A stretch of 7,590 nucleotides of DNA, taken from contig QQUD01000562.1 in the NCBI GenBank assembly GCA_008501785.1, forward strand, positions 1-7,590, read 5' to 3'. Shown here piece after piece: positions 1 through 5,510 of this stretch. Each line of letters starts with the position of its first letter. Position 1 is the stretch's first letter. The position numbers were made by a program, and so were the translations under genes. Under the pieces are notes generated by a model, which was given only the letters and a program-made list of their open reading frames with translations, did no database searches and was not told the origin of the DNA. This stretch comes from Chloroflexota bacterium (GTDB lineage Bacteria > Chloroflexota > Anaerolineae > Promineifilales > Promineifilaceae).

Positions 1-1
1 G

Positions 2-394
2 ATACAGCAGATCATCATGAATCTTATTCTGAATGGTGCAGAAGCAGTTGTTGCTCAGTCTGGTACTGTCACCATCACCACTGGCACAGAAAATGTTGAA
101 TCCAACGATGGCTTTTTTTCATCACAATATGGATTTCATCTTAAACCAGGCTTGTATGTATCTTTAACAATTTGTGATGATGGTCAAGGGATGGACCAGC
201 AGACAATGACCCGCATTTTCGAACCATTTTTCACGACTAAGATAATGGGGCGTGGGTTAGGATTAGCTGCGGTTTTGGGCATTGTGCGCGGGCATCAAGG
301 TGGTATATTTGTGCAAAGTAAACCGGGTGAAGGAACTCAATTTAAGCTCCTGCTGCCGGTGTCCGAACAGATAAACGTCGTTTCGATAGGCTAA
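2..394 (+). CDS. Sensor histidine kinase, C-terminal HATPase domain (5' end outside window)
   Basis: The reading frame is open to the left edge, so this is the 3' end of a longer gene; the ATG at 17 is internal. The visible 130 residues form a complete ATP-binding domain of a HisKA-type sensor kinase. They contain the N box (MNLILNGAEAV, Asn at visible residue 11 expected to bind Mg-ATP), the G1 box DDGQGMD (59-65), the F box FEPFFTTK (73-80), the G2 box GRGLGLA (83-89) and the closing GEGTQFKLLLP strand. The family autophosphorylates a His upstream, here outside the window, and passes phosphate to a response regulator. The GRGLGLAAVLGIVRGH style is typical of PAS-containing, often hybrid, kinases, but only about 12 residues follow the last strand, so no receiver domain is attached here. 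No partner regulator is visible. Identification of the domain is secure; the input signal cannot be known from this piece. Confidence 0.93.
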   Translation: MQQIIMNLILNGAEAVVAQSGTVTITTGTENVESNDGFFSSQYGFHLKPGLYVSLTICDDGQGMDQQTMTRIFEPFFTTKIMGRGLGLAAVLGIVRGHQGGIFVQSKPGEGTQFKLLLPVSEQINVVSIG

Positions 395-405
395 TTTCAA
401 CAAAT

Positions 406-447
406 CACAGCGCACATTATTTTGATTGAAAAATAATGTGCGCTGTG
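406..447. terminator. 18-bp perfect hairpin between convergent genes
   Basis: Bases 406-423 pair perfectly with 430-447 around a six-base loop (gattga). The hairpin sits 12 bases after the kinase stop codon and 26 bases before the end of the minus-strand gene at 474, the place for a two-way 3'-end signal. The T-run is inside the left arm and no U-tract follows the stem on either strand, so it is not a textbook intrinsic terminator. Transcript-end protection is an equally good reading. Confidence 0.7.
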
Positions 448-473
448 GTCTATTTTACGCCAAATAGCTTGAC

Positions 474-821
474 TCAAATCCAGGCAACCGTCACTGTAGG
501 ACTGGCTTGTGTGAAAGGGATGAGTGCTTCAGCAGTAGAGACGTTTCGCAATGCTTTTAATCCCCATCGATCAAGTAATACCCAAGTAAATGGAACTGCT
601 AAAACGTCTAATGCCAGGTCTAATAAGTCGATAAATAGCACCACAATAAAAGGCGTGTGCAGCAACGTTTCAGCAAAACCCGCGTCGGGTGGTACATCGA
701 TGTTACGCACTACCCGAATCACAAACCCCAATAATAGCAGTGCCAATAACAATGCCGATCCCATCACAATCAAAAACGAAAAGCCAAATGCCTGTAAGAA
801 TTCGGTTATTTCCGGTCTCAT
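474..821 (-). CDS. Small two-helix membrane protein of unknown function
   Basis: This encodes 115 residues. I chose the ATG at 821, reading MRPEITEFL, because AAGGAG lies five bases before it; a TTG at 851 in the same frame would add ten residues but lies inside a hairpin and has no good ribosome binding site. Residues about 12-36 form a first strongly hydrophobic helix (LIVMGSALLLALLLLGFVI). A second hydrophobic segment at about 58-80 carries two aspartates (FIDLLDLALDVLAVPF). It ends with a polar tail containing LKALRNVSTAEALIPFTQ. I believe similar short proteins occur in Anaerolineae genomes, but I know no assigned function. It lies 70 bases downstream of the DUF4380-like gene on the same strand and may be co-transcribed, although a hairpin stands between them. 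Confidence 0.75.
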   Translation of the reverse strand: MRPEITEFLQAFGFSFLIVMGSALLLALLLLGFVIRVVRNIDVPPDAGFAETLLHTPFIVVLFIDLLDLALDVLAVPFTWVLLDRWGLKALRNVSTAEALIPFTQASPTVTVAWI

Positions 822-826
822 AATCA

Positions 827-832
827 CTCCTT
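827..832 (-). promoter_or_regulatory. Ribosome binding site AAGGAG that fixes the start at 821
   Basis: On the minus strand AAGGAG is followed by five bases and then ATG. This supports starting the small membrane protein at 821 instead of the upstream TTG at 851. The foot of the 837-868 hairpin is only four bases upstream. Confidence 0.6.
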
Positions 833-836
833 GGAA

Positions 837-868
837 AGAAGCTGACAGCAATTAGCTATCAGCTTTCT
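837..868 (-). repeat. Inverted repeat in the gap between two minus-strand genes
   Basis: The arms GCTGACAGC (841-849) and GCTATCAGC (855-863) pair over nine positions. The one mismatch becomes a G-U pair only when read on the minus strand, which fits minus-strand transcription. AGAA/TTTCT flanks extend the stem with one bulge. On the minus strand it is followed by TTTCC and then directly by AAGGAG. It may act as an intercistronic terminator or processing hairpin, or may modulate ribosome access. Confidence 0.45.
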
Positions 869-891
869 GTTTTGATTGGCAATACGTGATG

Positions 892-1788
892 TTAGCTTAA
901 TCGTTGCTCAATTTGTTTGACGAGGTCTGCTGTCGTATCAAAGGTGATGTTGTCAAACAGATGCCATACTTCGCGGTGGGTGACTGAATCACCTGGTGGG
1001 ATGAATGTACGTGGCCCGAGGGTTTCGAGTTCGAGGAAGCGATGGTTGCAGTAACATTCGCTGGAGCTGCCGAAGTCATAGTAGGTGGCGGCGGGGTTGA
1101 AAACGGCCGTTTTCACAAAAACCGTTCCCTCATACCAATATGCCAACCATTCTCGTGGATTCGGGAAACCGATTTTGAGAGCCGATTCAGTCATATTGGC
1201 CTGGATGGCGATATGATCGTTGAGTAGGTTGATGTGTGGGCTATTGATGTCGGTGTATGCCCAGAGTGCGAGTGGTCGGTTAGGTAGTAGGCCATCGGCG
1301 TCAAGTTGAACTGTATTTTGGGGGAGAACGGCCGTTCCGCCCCAGCGCATCTGCGTAATGGCCCACGGCGCACATTCCACTGCCCACAGGCCTGTGTTTG
1401 TCAGCGTGTGGTCCACAATCACGGTTGCGCTGTCGTTTGGCAGCGTGACGGTCAGCGATTTTTGCAGGCCGGTTTCGGCTTCAACTGGCTGTAAAACGTG
1501 TACGCCATTTTTAATTTTGCTGATCGTTACTGGGTTGTCATCCGGTAGATACGTGCGAGCTGCTTTTTCGGGGGCGTGCCACAGTCGGTGGCCGCCGTGA
1601 ATGTGAAAGGGTCCTTTCCCTGGGCAGTCGAGCGTGACATCTGGCAGTTCGGCAAACAGGTTTTTACCACCAGCCAGCGACAGTTTCAGAATACGTGGTC
1701 CTACAGATTGGGTGATGAGGAGGGAAACGGCCGTGTTTGCCAATTCCACACACTCCAAATTCAAAAATTGCGTCGTTTTCAACATCAT
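892..1788 (-). CDS. DUF4380-like protein, galactose-mutarotase-type fold
   Basis: This is a 298-residue cytosolic protein with no signal peptide. It begins with adjacent ATG codons at 1788 and 1785; GGAG at 1793-1796 is better spaced (7 bases) for the second. Recognisable stretches are SVGPRILKLSLAGGKNLF (about 28-45), GGHRLWHAPE (65-74), PDDNPVTI, the beta-rich middle VIVDHTLTNTG, and the C-terminal RFLELETLGP...IPPGDSVTHREVWHL (about 250-277). This pattern matches the DUF4380/aldose-1-epimerase-like superfamily, beta-sandwich proteins that bind sugars. The actual substrate is unknown and catalysis is not shown. The gene carries three copies of the iterated palindrome, all encoding Thr-Ala-Val (residues 19-21, 152-154, 227-229). 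Its leader contains a terminator-like hairpin at 1810-1843. It may share a transcript with the small membrane gene downstream. The family call is moderately sure; the reaction is not. Confidence 0.75.
   Translation of the reverse strand: MMLKTTQFLNLECVELANTAVSLLITQSVGPRILKLSLAGGKNLFAELPDVTLDCPGKGPFHIHGGHRLWHAPEKAARTYLPDDNPVTISKIKNGVHVLQPVEAETGLQKSLTVTLPNDSATVIVDHTLTNTGLWAVECAPWAITQMRWGGTAVLPQNTVQLDADGLLPNRPLALWAYTDINSPHINLLNDHIAIQANMTESALKIGFPNPREWLAYWYEGTVFVKTAVFNPAATYYDFGSSSECYCNHRFLELETLGPRTFIPPGDSVTHREVWHLFDNITFDTTADLVKQIEQRLS
1098..1115. repeat. Iterated palindrome, copy 1 (18-bp perfect)
   Basis: TGAAAACGGCCGTTTTCA is perfectly palindromic, with core AACGGCCGTT at 1102-1111. It lies inside the mutarotase-like gene and encodes the residues K-T-A-V-F there. 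Confidence 0.9.
1319..1344. repeat. Iterated palindrome, copy 2 (26-bp imperfect)
   Basis: The core AACGGCCGTT is at 1327-1336 and GAACGGCCGTTC is perfect. Beyond a two-base mismatch on each side, TGGGG pairs with CCCCA, giving a 26-bp dyad. It lies in the mutarotase-like gene and encodes G-T-A-V-L. Confidence 0.85.
1724..1738. repeat. Iterated palindrome, copy 3 (degenerate)
   Basis: ACGGCCGT (1727-1734) is intact, but an extra G at 1735 breaks the AAA/TTT flank on one side. It encodes N-T-A-V-S near the N-terminus of the mutarotase-like protein. It is probably a diverged copy of the same element. Confidence 0.6.
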
Positions 1789-1809
1789 TCAACTCCATCA
1801 AAAAATGAA

Positions 1810-1843
1810 GAGCACCCGATACAATTCCCAGTACCGGGCACTC
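1810..1843 (-). terminator. Terminator-like hairpin in the leader of the 892-1788 gene
   Basis: Bases 1810-1822 and 1831-1843 form a 13-bp stem with an eight-base loop. The three imperfect positions are A-C mismatches on the plus strand but G-U pairs on the minus strand, so the structure is built for minus-strand RNA. There it is followed at once by TTCATTTTTT, a convincing U-tract, and then by the GGAG and start codon of the mutarotase-like gene about 20 bases on. No minus-strand gene ends upstream, so this is either an attenuator of the gene's own leader or the relic of a terminator. Confidence 0.6.
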
Positions 1844-1886
1844 AGAAATTTGAGACGCAATTGTAATTCAAGGCACGTGATTTCGC

Positions 1887-1915
1887 TTGTAATATTGGCA
1901 ACAGTTTTTTGTCAA
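1887..1915 (-). promoter_or_regulatory. Possible sigma70-type promoter for the 892-1788 gene
   Basis: On the minus strand TTGACA (1910-1915) is a perfect -35 box. A -10-like TATTAC follows after 15 bases, or TTACAA after 17. Transcription would start about 90 bases upstream of the start codon, leaving room for the hairpin at 1810-1843 in the leader. The -10 box is weak. Confidence 0.35.
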
Positions 1916-1982
1916 TGATAAATAATTTATTAGTATTGTGCGGCATTCGTTCGTATGCAAATAATTGCGCCGGAACACTTAA

Positions 1983-2032
1983 ACTGAAACCATTCGCAAA
2001 CATTTTACCCGACAAAAGATGTGGGTTTCAGT
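1983..2032 (+). repeat. Nine-bp inverted repeat enclosing a smaller hairpin
   Basis: ACTGAAACC (1983-1991) pairs perfectly with GGTTTCAGT (2024-2032). Within the 32-base loop, ACAT-TTT and AAA-AGATGT can form an inner stem. It lies about 120 bases upstream of the phosphotransferase start. It could be a leader structure or an operator-type site. Confidence 0.3.
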
Positions 2033-2137
2033 ACTAGGGAGTAGTAGAAGCAGAATCTATAATTTGCTGGTCCGTTAACAAGTTGGTGTGGAAGTTTAGC
2101 AGGACAATTTTGATTATAAAGCTGAATCATATTGATT

Positions 2138-2142
2138 AGGAG
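2138..2142 (+). promoter_or_regulatory. Ribosome binding site AGGAG that fixes the start at 2153
   Basis: AGGAG lies ten bases before ATG 2153, at the long end of usual spacing. A TTG at 2132 in the same frame would place this box inside the gene, so the ATG is the better start. Confidence 0.5.
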
Positions 2143-2152
2143 TAGAGTTATT

Positions 2153-3265
2153 ATGGATGGTCGTGTGAAACAACTTTCAACTGAACAATTATGCCCGTTG
2201 GTTTGCAAAGCGTTGGGTAGGGAAACGGCCGTTTCCACCCACACCATCACCCAAATCCACGGCGGCTCGGGCAGCATGGTAGGGGGAACTGCGCTTTATC
2301 GGGTTTCAGGCACTACGTCAGATGAAACGCCGTGGTCGTTGGTTCTGAAAATTTTGTATGAGCGGGAGGGGGAAACGGCCGTTTCCCCCTACTATTGGAA
2401 ACGCGAATTTGAATTGTACCGTTCCCGACTCCTCGAAACATTGCCCCAAACAGGTCTCACCACACCAATCATTTACGACTGTATCGAATACCCGGAGGCT
2501 TGCTGGATTTGGATGGAAGACATTCATGAAGATAATCAACCGTGGACAATTGACAACTATCGCCTCATCGCACGCCGTTTGGGGCGCTTCAATGGTGCGT
2601 ATCTAACAGGTCATCCCATTCCCGATGCAGATTGGCTCACCGATCAATGGCACAGCAGCATTGTTCCACCGCTTGTCGAAATTTTCGACAATCTGGACAG
2701 TTATTTGGAACATCCCCTGGCGCAGCGCGTTCTGCCAATATCCGAAAAAGAAACAATCTTATCAATTTGGCAAGATCGAGAACAATTTGCCCAGGCGCTC
2801 ACAACCCTTCCCCAAACCCTCTGCCACATCGATGTGTTTAGAGGCAATATCTTTCACGATGAAGAAAGTACAAAATTGATTGATTGGGCATTAGCTGGTC
2901 GGGGTGCAGTTGGTGAAGAACTCGTCTGCTACGTGGCGCTCTCAATGTATGATCCAGAGATTCTGGTGCGTGCTGAAATGTTTGACCACGCAATTTTCAA
3001 TGGCTACATTGCAGGATTACGTGATGCAGGATGGCAAGGCGACGCAAAACAGGCACGATTAGGCTACACTTGCGCGATGACCTTGCGAGGTCTCGCTGGA
3101 GTCAAACAAGACATCTTGCTCATACAAGAAAAAAGCGAACATGAATTGATACCACAAAATCAGAATCGCAAATCTGTTGCAGATATTGCCGACTTTTGGG
3201 CAAATATTCGCCGCTACCGCCTCCTCAAAATGGCAAATGAAGCAAGACGATTATTGAACTTGTAG
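2153..3265 (+). CDS. APH-like small-molecule phosphotransferase (kinase fold)
   Basis: This encodes 370 residues from ATG 2153. The fold is that of aminoglycoside phosphotransferase and choline or ecdysteroid-type kinases. HGGSGSMVGG (about 36-45) is the nucleotide loop and VLKIL carries the probable ATP-binding Lys66. YWKREFELYRSRL is the helix-C region and CWIWMEDI is the hinge. HIDVFRGN (225-232) is the catalytic loop with Asp227 and Asn232, and IDW carries the metal-binding Asp244. All key residues are present, so it is probably an active ATP-dependent kinase of a small hydroxylated molecule in the cytosol. The substrate cannot be read from the sequence, and antibiotic resistance should not be assumed. 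Two iterated palindromes encode E-T-A-V-S (24-28 and 74-78), both in loop-like stretches of the N-lobe. It is transcribed alone, diverging from the mutarotase-like gene and converging on the lipoprotein gene. Confidence 0.85.
   Translation: MDGRVKQLSTEQLCPLVCKALGRETAVSTHTITQIHGGSGSMVGGTALYRVSGTTSDETPWSLVLKILYEREGETAVSPYYWKREFELYRSRLLETLPQTGLTTPIIYDCIEYPEACWIWMEDIHEDNQPWTIDNYRLIARRLGRFNGAYLTGHPIPDADWLTDQWHSSIVPPLVEIFDNLDSYLEHPLAQRVLPISEKETILSIWQDREQFAQALTTLPQTLCHIDVFRGNIFHDEESTKLIDWALAGRGAVGEELVCYVALSMYDPEILVRAEMFDHAIFNGYIAGLRDAGWQGDAKQARLGYTCAMTLRGLAGVKQDILLIQEKSEHELIPQNQNRKSVADIADFWANIRRYRLLKMANEARRLLNL
2221..2236. repeat. Iterated palindrome, copy 4 (16-bp perfect)
   Basis: GGAAACGGCCGTTTCC is a perfect palindrome with core at 2224-2233. 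With a two-base bulge (AG, 2219-2220), GGGT at 2215-2218 can pair with ACCC at 2237-2240. It lies inside the phosphotransferase gene and encodes E-T-A-V-S. Confidence 0.9.
2367..2390. repeat. Iterated palindrome, copy 5 (24-bp perfect)
   Basis: This is the best copy: a fully perfect 24-bp palindrome with core AACGGCCGTT at 2374-2383 and arms AGGGGGA / TCCCCCT. It lies inside the phosphotransferase gene, 150 bp from copy 4, and encodes G-E-T-A-V-S-P. Confidence 0.95.
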
Positions 3266-3271
3266 AGGTTT

Positions 3272-3306
3272 TATTTTCCCGGAAACTTTGAGTTTCCGGG
3301 AAAATA
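3272..3306. terminator. 16-bp perfect hairpin between convergent genes
   Basis: Bases 3272-3287 pair perfectly with 3291-3306 around a three-base loop (ttg). The centre of the stem is CCCGGAAACT/AGTTTCCGGG. It fills nearly all of the 51-base gap between the phosphotransferase stop and the end of the lipoprotein gene, so it probably ends transcripts from both sides. The T-run lies on the 5' side of the stem and the A-run on the 3' side, so no classical U-tract follows. Confidence 0.75.
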
Positions 3307-3316
3307 GGTTAATTAC

Positions 3317-5098
3317 CTACCATCCCACAGGGTCAGATGTTCCTGGAAAATGCGGATTATCCCGATCTAGCCACATGAAAATATCTATACCTTCAGTAGT
3401 CTTGCCAGCTTCAACCGTCACCAAAATTGGTTCACCATCGCCCGCGCTGGCATAGGCACCCACTAACTCGTTTTGGCTGAATGCAATGATGTGATACTGT
3501 CCCGGTGGCAAATCTGGGAACGTGTAGCCAAAGCTGTTTTCTTTTGCACCAATCCAATGCCATTCATCATTATTCTGATTAAATGCCACAATATGCAGCA
3601 AAGGCACATATGAATCTGGATAAGCAATGCCACCGCTGACTGCGCCTGTTGTGTCACTGACCACCGGTCCTTCCAGCGGCAAAATTTGCACATACAACGC
3701 ATAATCAACCGGCACATCAGCCATTGCTTTCACATCAATGTAATATTCACCCGTTGCAGGCAGCACCCCAGACCATTCCAGCGCATAGGTGCTCAAGGGT
3801 TCATATCCTTTCACACCAATATCCAACACGGCACTGGCTGGTGCTTCCACACCATCAATGGTGGCATAAACGCTGACCAGCATCTCTTGCCCTTCTTGGG
3901 CATAGAAAACGTAATCATGCAAACCTTCCGGCTGCAAGCTGTTATGAACAGTTGTGTCTGTTGCGCCTTGCAATAATTCAAGTGGAATTTGTTGCGTAAC
4001 TGGGCTGTTTTCAGGGTGGGCTGAACTGGTTGAATCTAGCGCACAGGTTAGGACAATGTTGTGAATAATCTGCTCAGGGGTCAAAGTATCCATGCAATTA
4101 TTGATGGGTCCATCAATGTTTTCACAGAGAGCATTATCCACAGGCTCTGCATGAACAAAGGTCTCACAGGTTTCATTGCTGCGCACAAAACAGCTGTGGT
4201 CAGCAAGTGGACCTGCACCACCATACCCTAAACAAGGTGAGGTCATACTTTCTGACCAGCCATGTTCGAACAGCACATTTTTTGCAGCTTCATGCGGGAT
4301 AATGACATTTTCAAAATTATTACCATTTCCCAGCCCAACAAGCTGGCATCCGCTGCCTGTTTGACCGGTCCAGCTCATGTAGATTGGTACTTCTTCAATG
4401 GCAAAAGGTATTTGGAGGGCTGGTTCGAGGGCAATTTGCAAGTTTGTGCAGCCGTCATCAAGTGGTTGAAACGGCCCATCGGTTGTGGTTTGGACAGACC
4501 CATTCATAACTGAGGCTTTGCAATCTTCTGTTGGCCCGGGAATCGCTACAAACTGCCCATCAGGTGATGCGGGTATACCAAACATCGGTCCGCAATCTGA
4601 CGGGCTGGGCGGTCTTACTTCAATATCTGCCACTGTTTGCCCTGCCGCAACTGTGACCAATGCCAGTGACCAGCCGTCTTCAGACGCATGCCCCAGCCCC
4701 ATGCTAGAAAAGATTTGATACGAACCTGGCTCCACCGACAGCGAAAATGTACTCATAGAATCGCTGGCTTCCATGTCCATTGTGGCCCATTTGCCCGTTG
4801 CAGGGTCAAGGGCGTAAATTGTCATTGCTGGTGTGGGTGGGGCCATCATGTACGCTACCCCGGTGATAATTCCTGGTTCTGGGTCAGGTGCGGCTTCTTC
4901 AACTTCGGTTACGGGTGGGGGAACGGCCGTTTCCTCACCCACCTGCCCAGTTTCTGGTTCAGGCTGTGCTGCCACATCCGCAGCGGCACTTTCTACATTG
5001 CTCGAAACTTCGCCCCCTGATCCAGTACATGCTGCGAGCAGCAGCATCAAAACGAGCGCAAGACTAATAAAGAGAATTGATTTTTTGTGACGATACAT
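3317..5098 (-). CDS. Large secreted lipoprotein with duplicated beta-sandwich domain and PPC-like domain
   Basis: This encodes 593 residues from ATG 5098, six bases after GGAG; an in-frame TTG at 5110 is less likely. Lys-rich residues 1-6 precede a hydrophobic segment ending in the lipobox LAAC, so Cys24 should be lipidated and the protein surface-anchored. Residues 25-75 are a Ser/Ala/Glu/Pro linker. Residues about 76-163 and 485-577 look like two copies of one beta-sandwich domain, sharing G-x-x-x-G-x-AY, a W after an Asp/Asn-rich turn, PGxY and LVTVxAG. Between them lie a region with ten cysteines (about 169-352), probably disulfide-bonded, containing IPFAIEEVPIYMSW, and a PPC-like domain (about 373-475, with HDYVFYAQEGQEM and LPATGEYYIDV). 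No catalytic motif was found; a binding or structural surface role is an inference. One iterated palindrome lies in the linker (E-T-A-V-P). It appears monocistronic and diverges from the ClbS-like gene. Confidence 0.85.
   Translation of the reverse strand: MYRHKKSILFISLALVLMLLLAACTGSGGEVSSNVESAAADVAAQPEPETGQVGEETAVPPPVTEVEEAAPDPEPGIITGVAYMMAPPTPAMTIYALDPATGKWATMDMEASDSMSTFSLSVEPGSYQIFSSMGLGHASEDGWSLALVTVAAGQTVADIEVRPPSPSDCGPMFGIPASPDGQFVAIPGPTEDCKASVMNGSVQTTTDGPFQPLDDGCTNLQIALEPALQIPFAIEEVPIYMSWTGQTGSGCQLVGLGNGNNFENVIIPHEAAKNVLFEHGWSESMTSPCLGYGGAGPLADHSCFVRSNETCETFVHAEPVDNALCENIDGPINNCMDTLTPEQIIHNIVLTCALDSTSSAHPENSPVTQQIPLELLQGATDTTVHNSLQPEGLHDYVFYAQEGQEMLVSVYATIDGVEAPASAVLDIGVKGYEPLSTYALEWSGVLPATGEYYIDVKAMADVPVDYALYVQILPLEGPVVSDTTGAVSGGIAYPDSYVPLLHIVAFNQNNDEWHWIGAKENSFGYTFPDLPPGQYHIIAFSQNELVGAYASAGDGEPILVTVEAGKTTEGIDIFMWLDRDNPHFPGTSDPVGW
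4913..4940. repeat. Iterated palindrome, copy 6 (28-bp, two G-T pairs)
   Basis: The core AACGGCCGTT is at 4922-4931. Pairing extends from GGGTG at the left end to CACCC at the right end over 28 bp. The only two imperfect positions are G opposite T, which would be wobble pairs in plus-strand nucleic acid. It lies in the low-complexity linker of the lipoprotein. Confidence 0.85.
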
Positions 5099-5104
5099 GT
5101 TGTT

Positions 5105-5108
5105 CTCC
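5105..5108 (-). promoter_or_regulatory. Ribosome binding site GGAG that fixes the lipoprotein start
   Basis: On the minus strand GGAG is followed by six bases and ATG at 5098. The alternative TTG at 5110 would overlap this box, so the signal peptide most likely starts MYRHKKSIL. Confidence 0.55.
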
Positions 5109-5154
5109 AATACTTTATGTTGATAAAAGTTAAATTAGATTGGTAAAATATGTC

Positions 5155-5175
5155 TTGAATCTGTTATAGATTCAA
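5155..5175. promoter_or_regulatory. 21-bp dyad, possible operator of the lipoprotein gene
   Basis: TTGAATCT (5155-5162) and AGATTCAA (5168-5175) are perfect inverted repeats around five bases. The site lies 57-77 bases upstream of the lipoprotein start. A weak minus-strand promoter can be drawn through it, with TTGAAT as -35 and CATATT as -10 at 17-base spacing, so a bound protein could block transcription. It may equally be a small hairpin. Confidence 0.4.
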
Positions 5176-5201
5176 AAAGGCTGCTTTTATAGGAATGCGT
5201 A

Positions 5202-5348
5202 ATGAAAGACCGTGTTTTATCGTTTGAAGTTAAAGGTGGGGTAAATTTCTGGAAGGTGAAAACTTTGCAACAGCTTCTAATCCTTTTTGAACAGTCGCAT
5301 GGTGAGGGGAGGAGGTGTGGATATGGGAATAATGTTGAGTCATGTTAG
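5202..5348 (+). CDS. Doubtful 48-residue open frame in the intergenic region
   Basis: An ATG frame of 48 residues begins MKDRVLSFEV and ends NNVESC. An AGGA seven bases upstream could serve as a weak ribosome binding site. The composition (FEVKGGVNFWKVKTLQQLL) is not absurd for a small protein, but I recognise no family and the frame could be chance in a region that is otherwise empty. It is kept only so that the region is fully described. Confidence 0.15.
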   Translation: MKDRVLSFEVKGGVNFWKVKTLQQLLILFEQSHGEGRRCGYGNNVESC

Positions 5349-5510
5349 GTTCTTTGTTTTTCTCTGAAACGACCGGTATTGTTGGGACAAAATTGATCGT
5401 AAAATATTTTTGAAAATGCTTCCAAACTGTGCGATTTATGTTTTTAAATTGTCGAGTTTCAGGGGAGTAATGTCAATGGTATTCAAGTTTAATAATATGC
5501 CTTTTTATTC

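Larger units (their letters stand above)
1789..2152. other. Divergent intergenic region (364 bp), AT-rich, with hairpins
   Basis: No convincing gene is present; short frames here have no coding signature. It must hold the promoters of the minus-strand gene at 1788 and the plus-strand gene at 2153. It contains the 1810-1843 hairpin, a perfect minus-strand TTGACA box, the 1983-2032 inverted repeat and an exact TATAAT at 2058-2063 on the plus strand that lacks a good -35 partner. No copy of the AACGGCCGTT palindrome occurs here. Confidence 0.7.

Noticed and set aside
436..855. A 139-codon plus-strand frame over the small membrane gene
   Set aside because: Its product is Asn/Ser/Thr-rich with no domain. 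The opposite strand gives a coherent two-helix membrane protein with a good ribosome binding site.
1798..1850. Reading the 1810-1843 hairpin as the terminator of a plus-strand gene
   Set aside because: The stem has three A-C mismatches on the plus strand and is followed by no T-run there; the pairing and U-tract both fit the minus strand.
1576..1918. Plus-strand frames running over the start of the mutarotase-like gene into the intergenic region
   Set aside because: They are antisense shadows with no ribosome binding site or recognisable composition; the minus-strand gene explains the coding signal.
2005..2277. A 90-codon minus-strand frame between the divergent genes
   Set aside because: It overlaps the start of the kinase gene, covers intergenic hairpins and shows no recognisable domain.
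2220..2391. E-T-A-V-S as a shared protein motif of several genes
   Set aside because: The same DNA word also encodes R-P-F and N-G-R-F in other phases and occurs in unrelated folds, so the peptide is a consequence of the DNA palindrome.
2153..3265. Naming the kinase as an aminoglycoside resistance gene
   Set aside because: Only the general APH/choline-kinase fold motifs are visible; substrate specificity cannot be read from them.
4468..4482. A further palindrome-like piece, GAAACGGCC followed by CATCGGTT
   Set aside because: Only the left half matches the iterated element; the right half would need a three-base insertion. It can arise by chance, so it was not counted as a copy.
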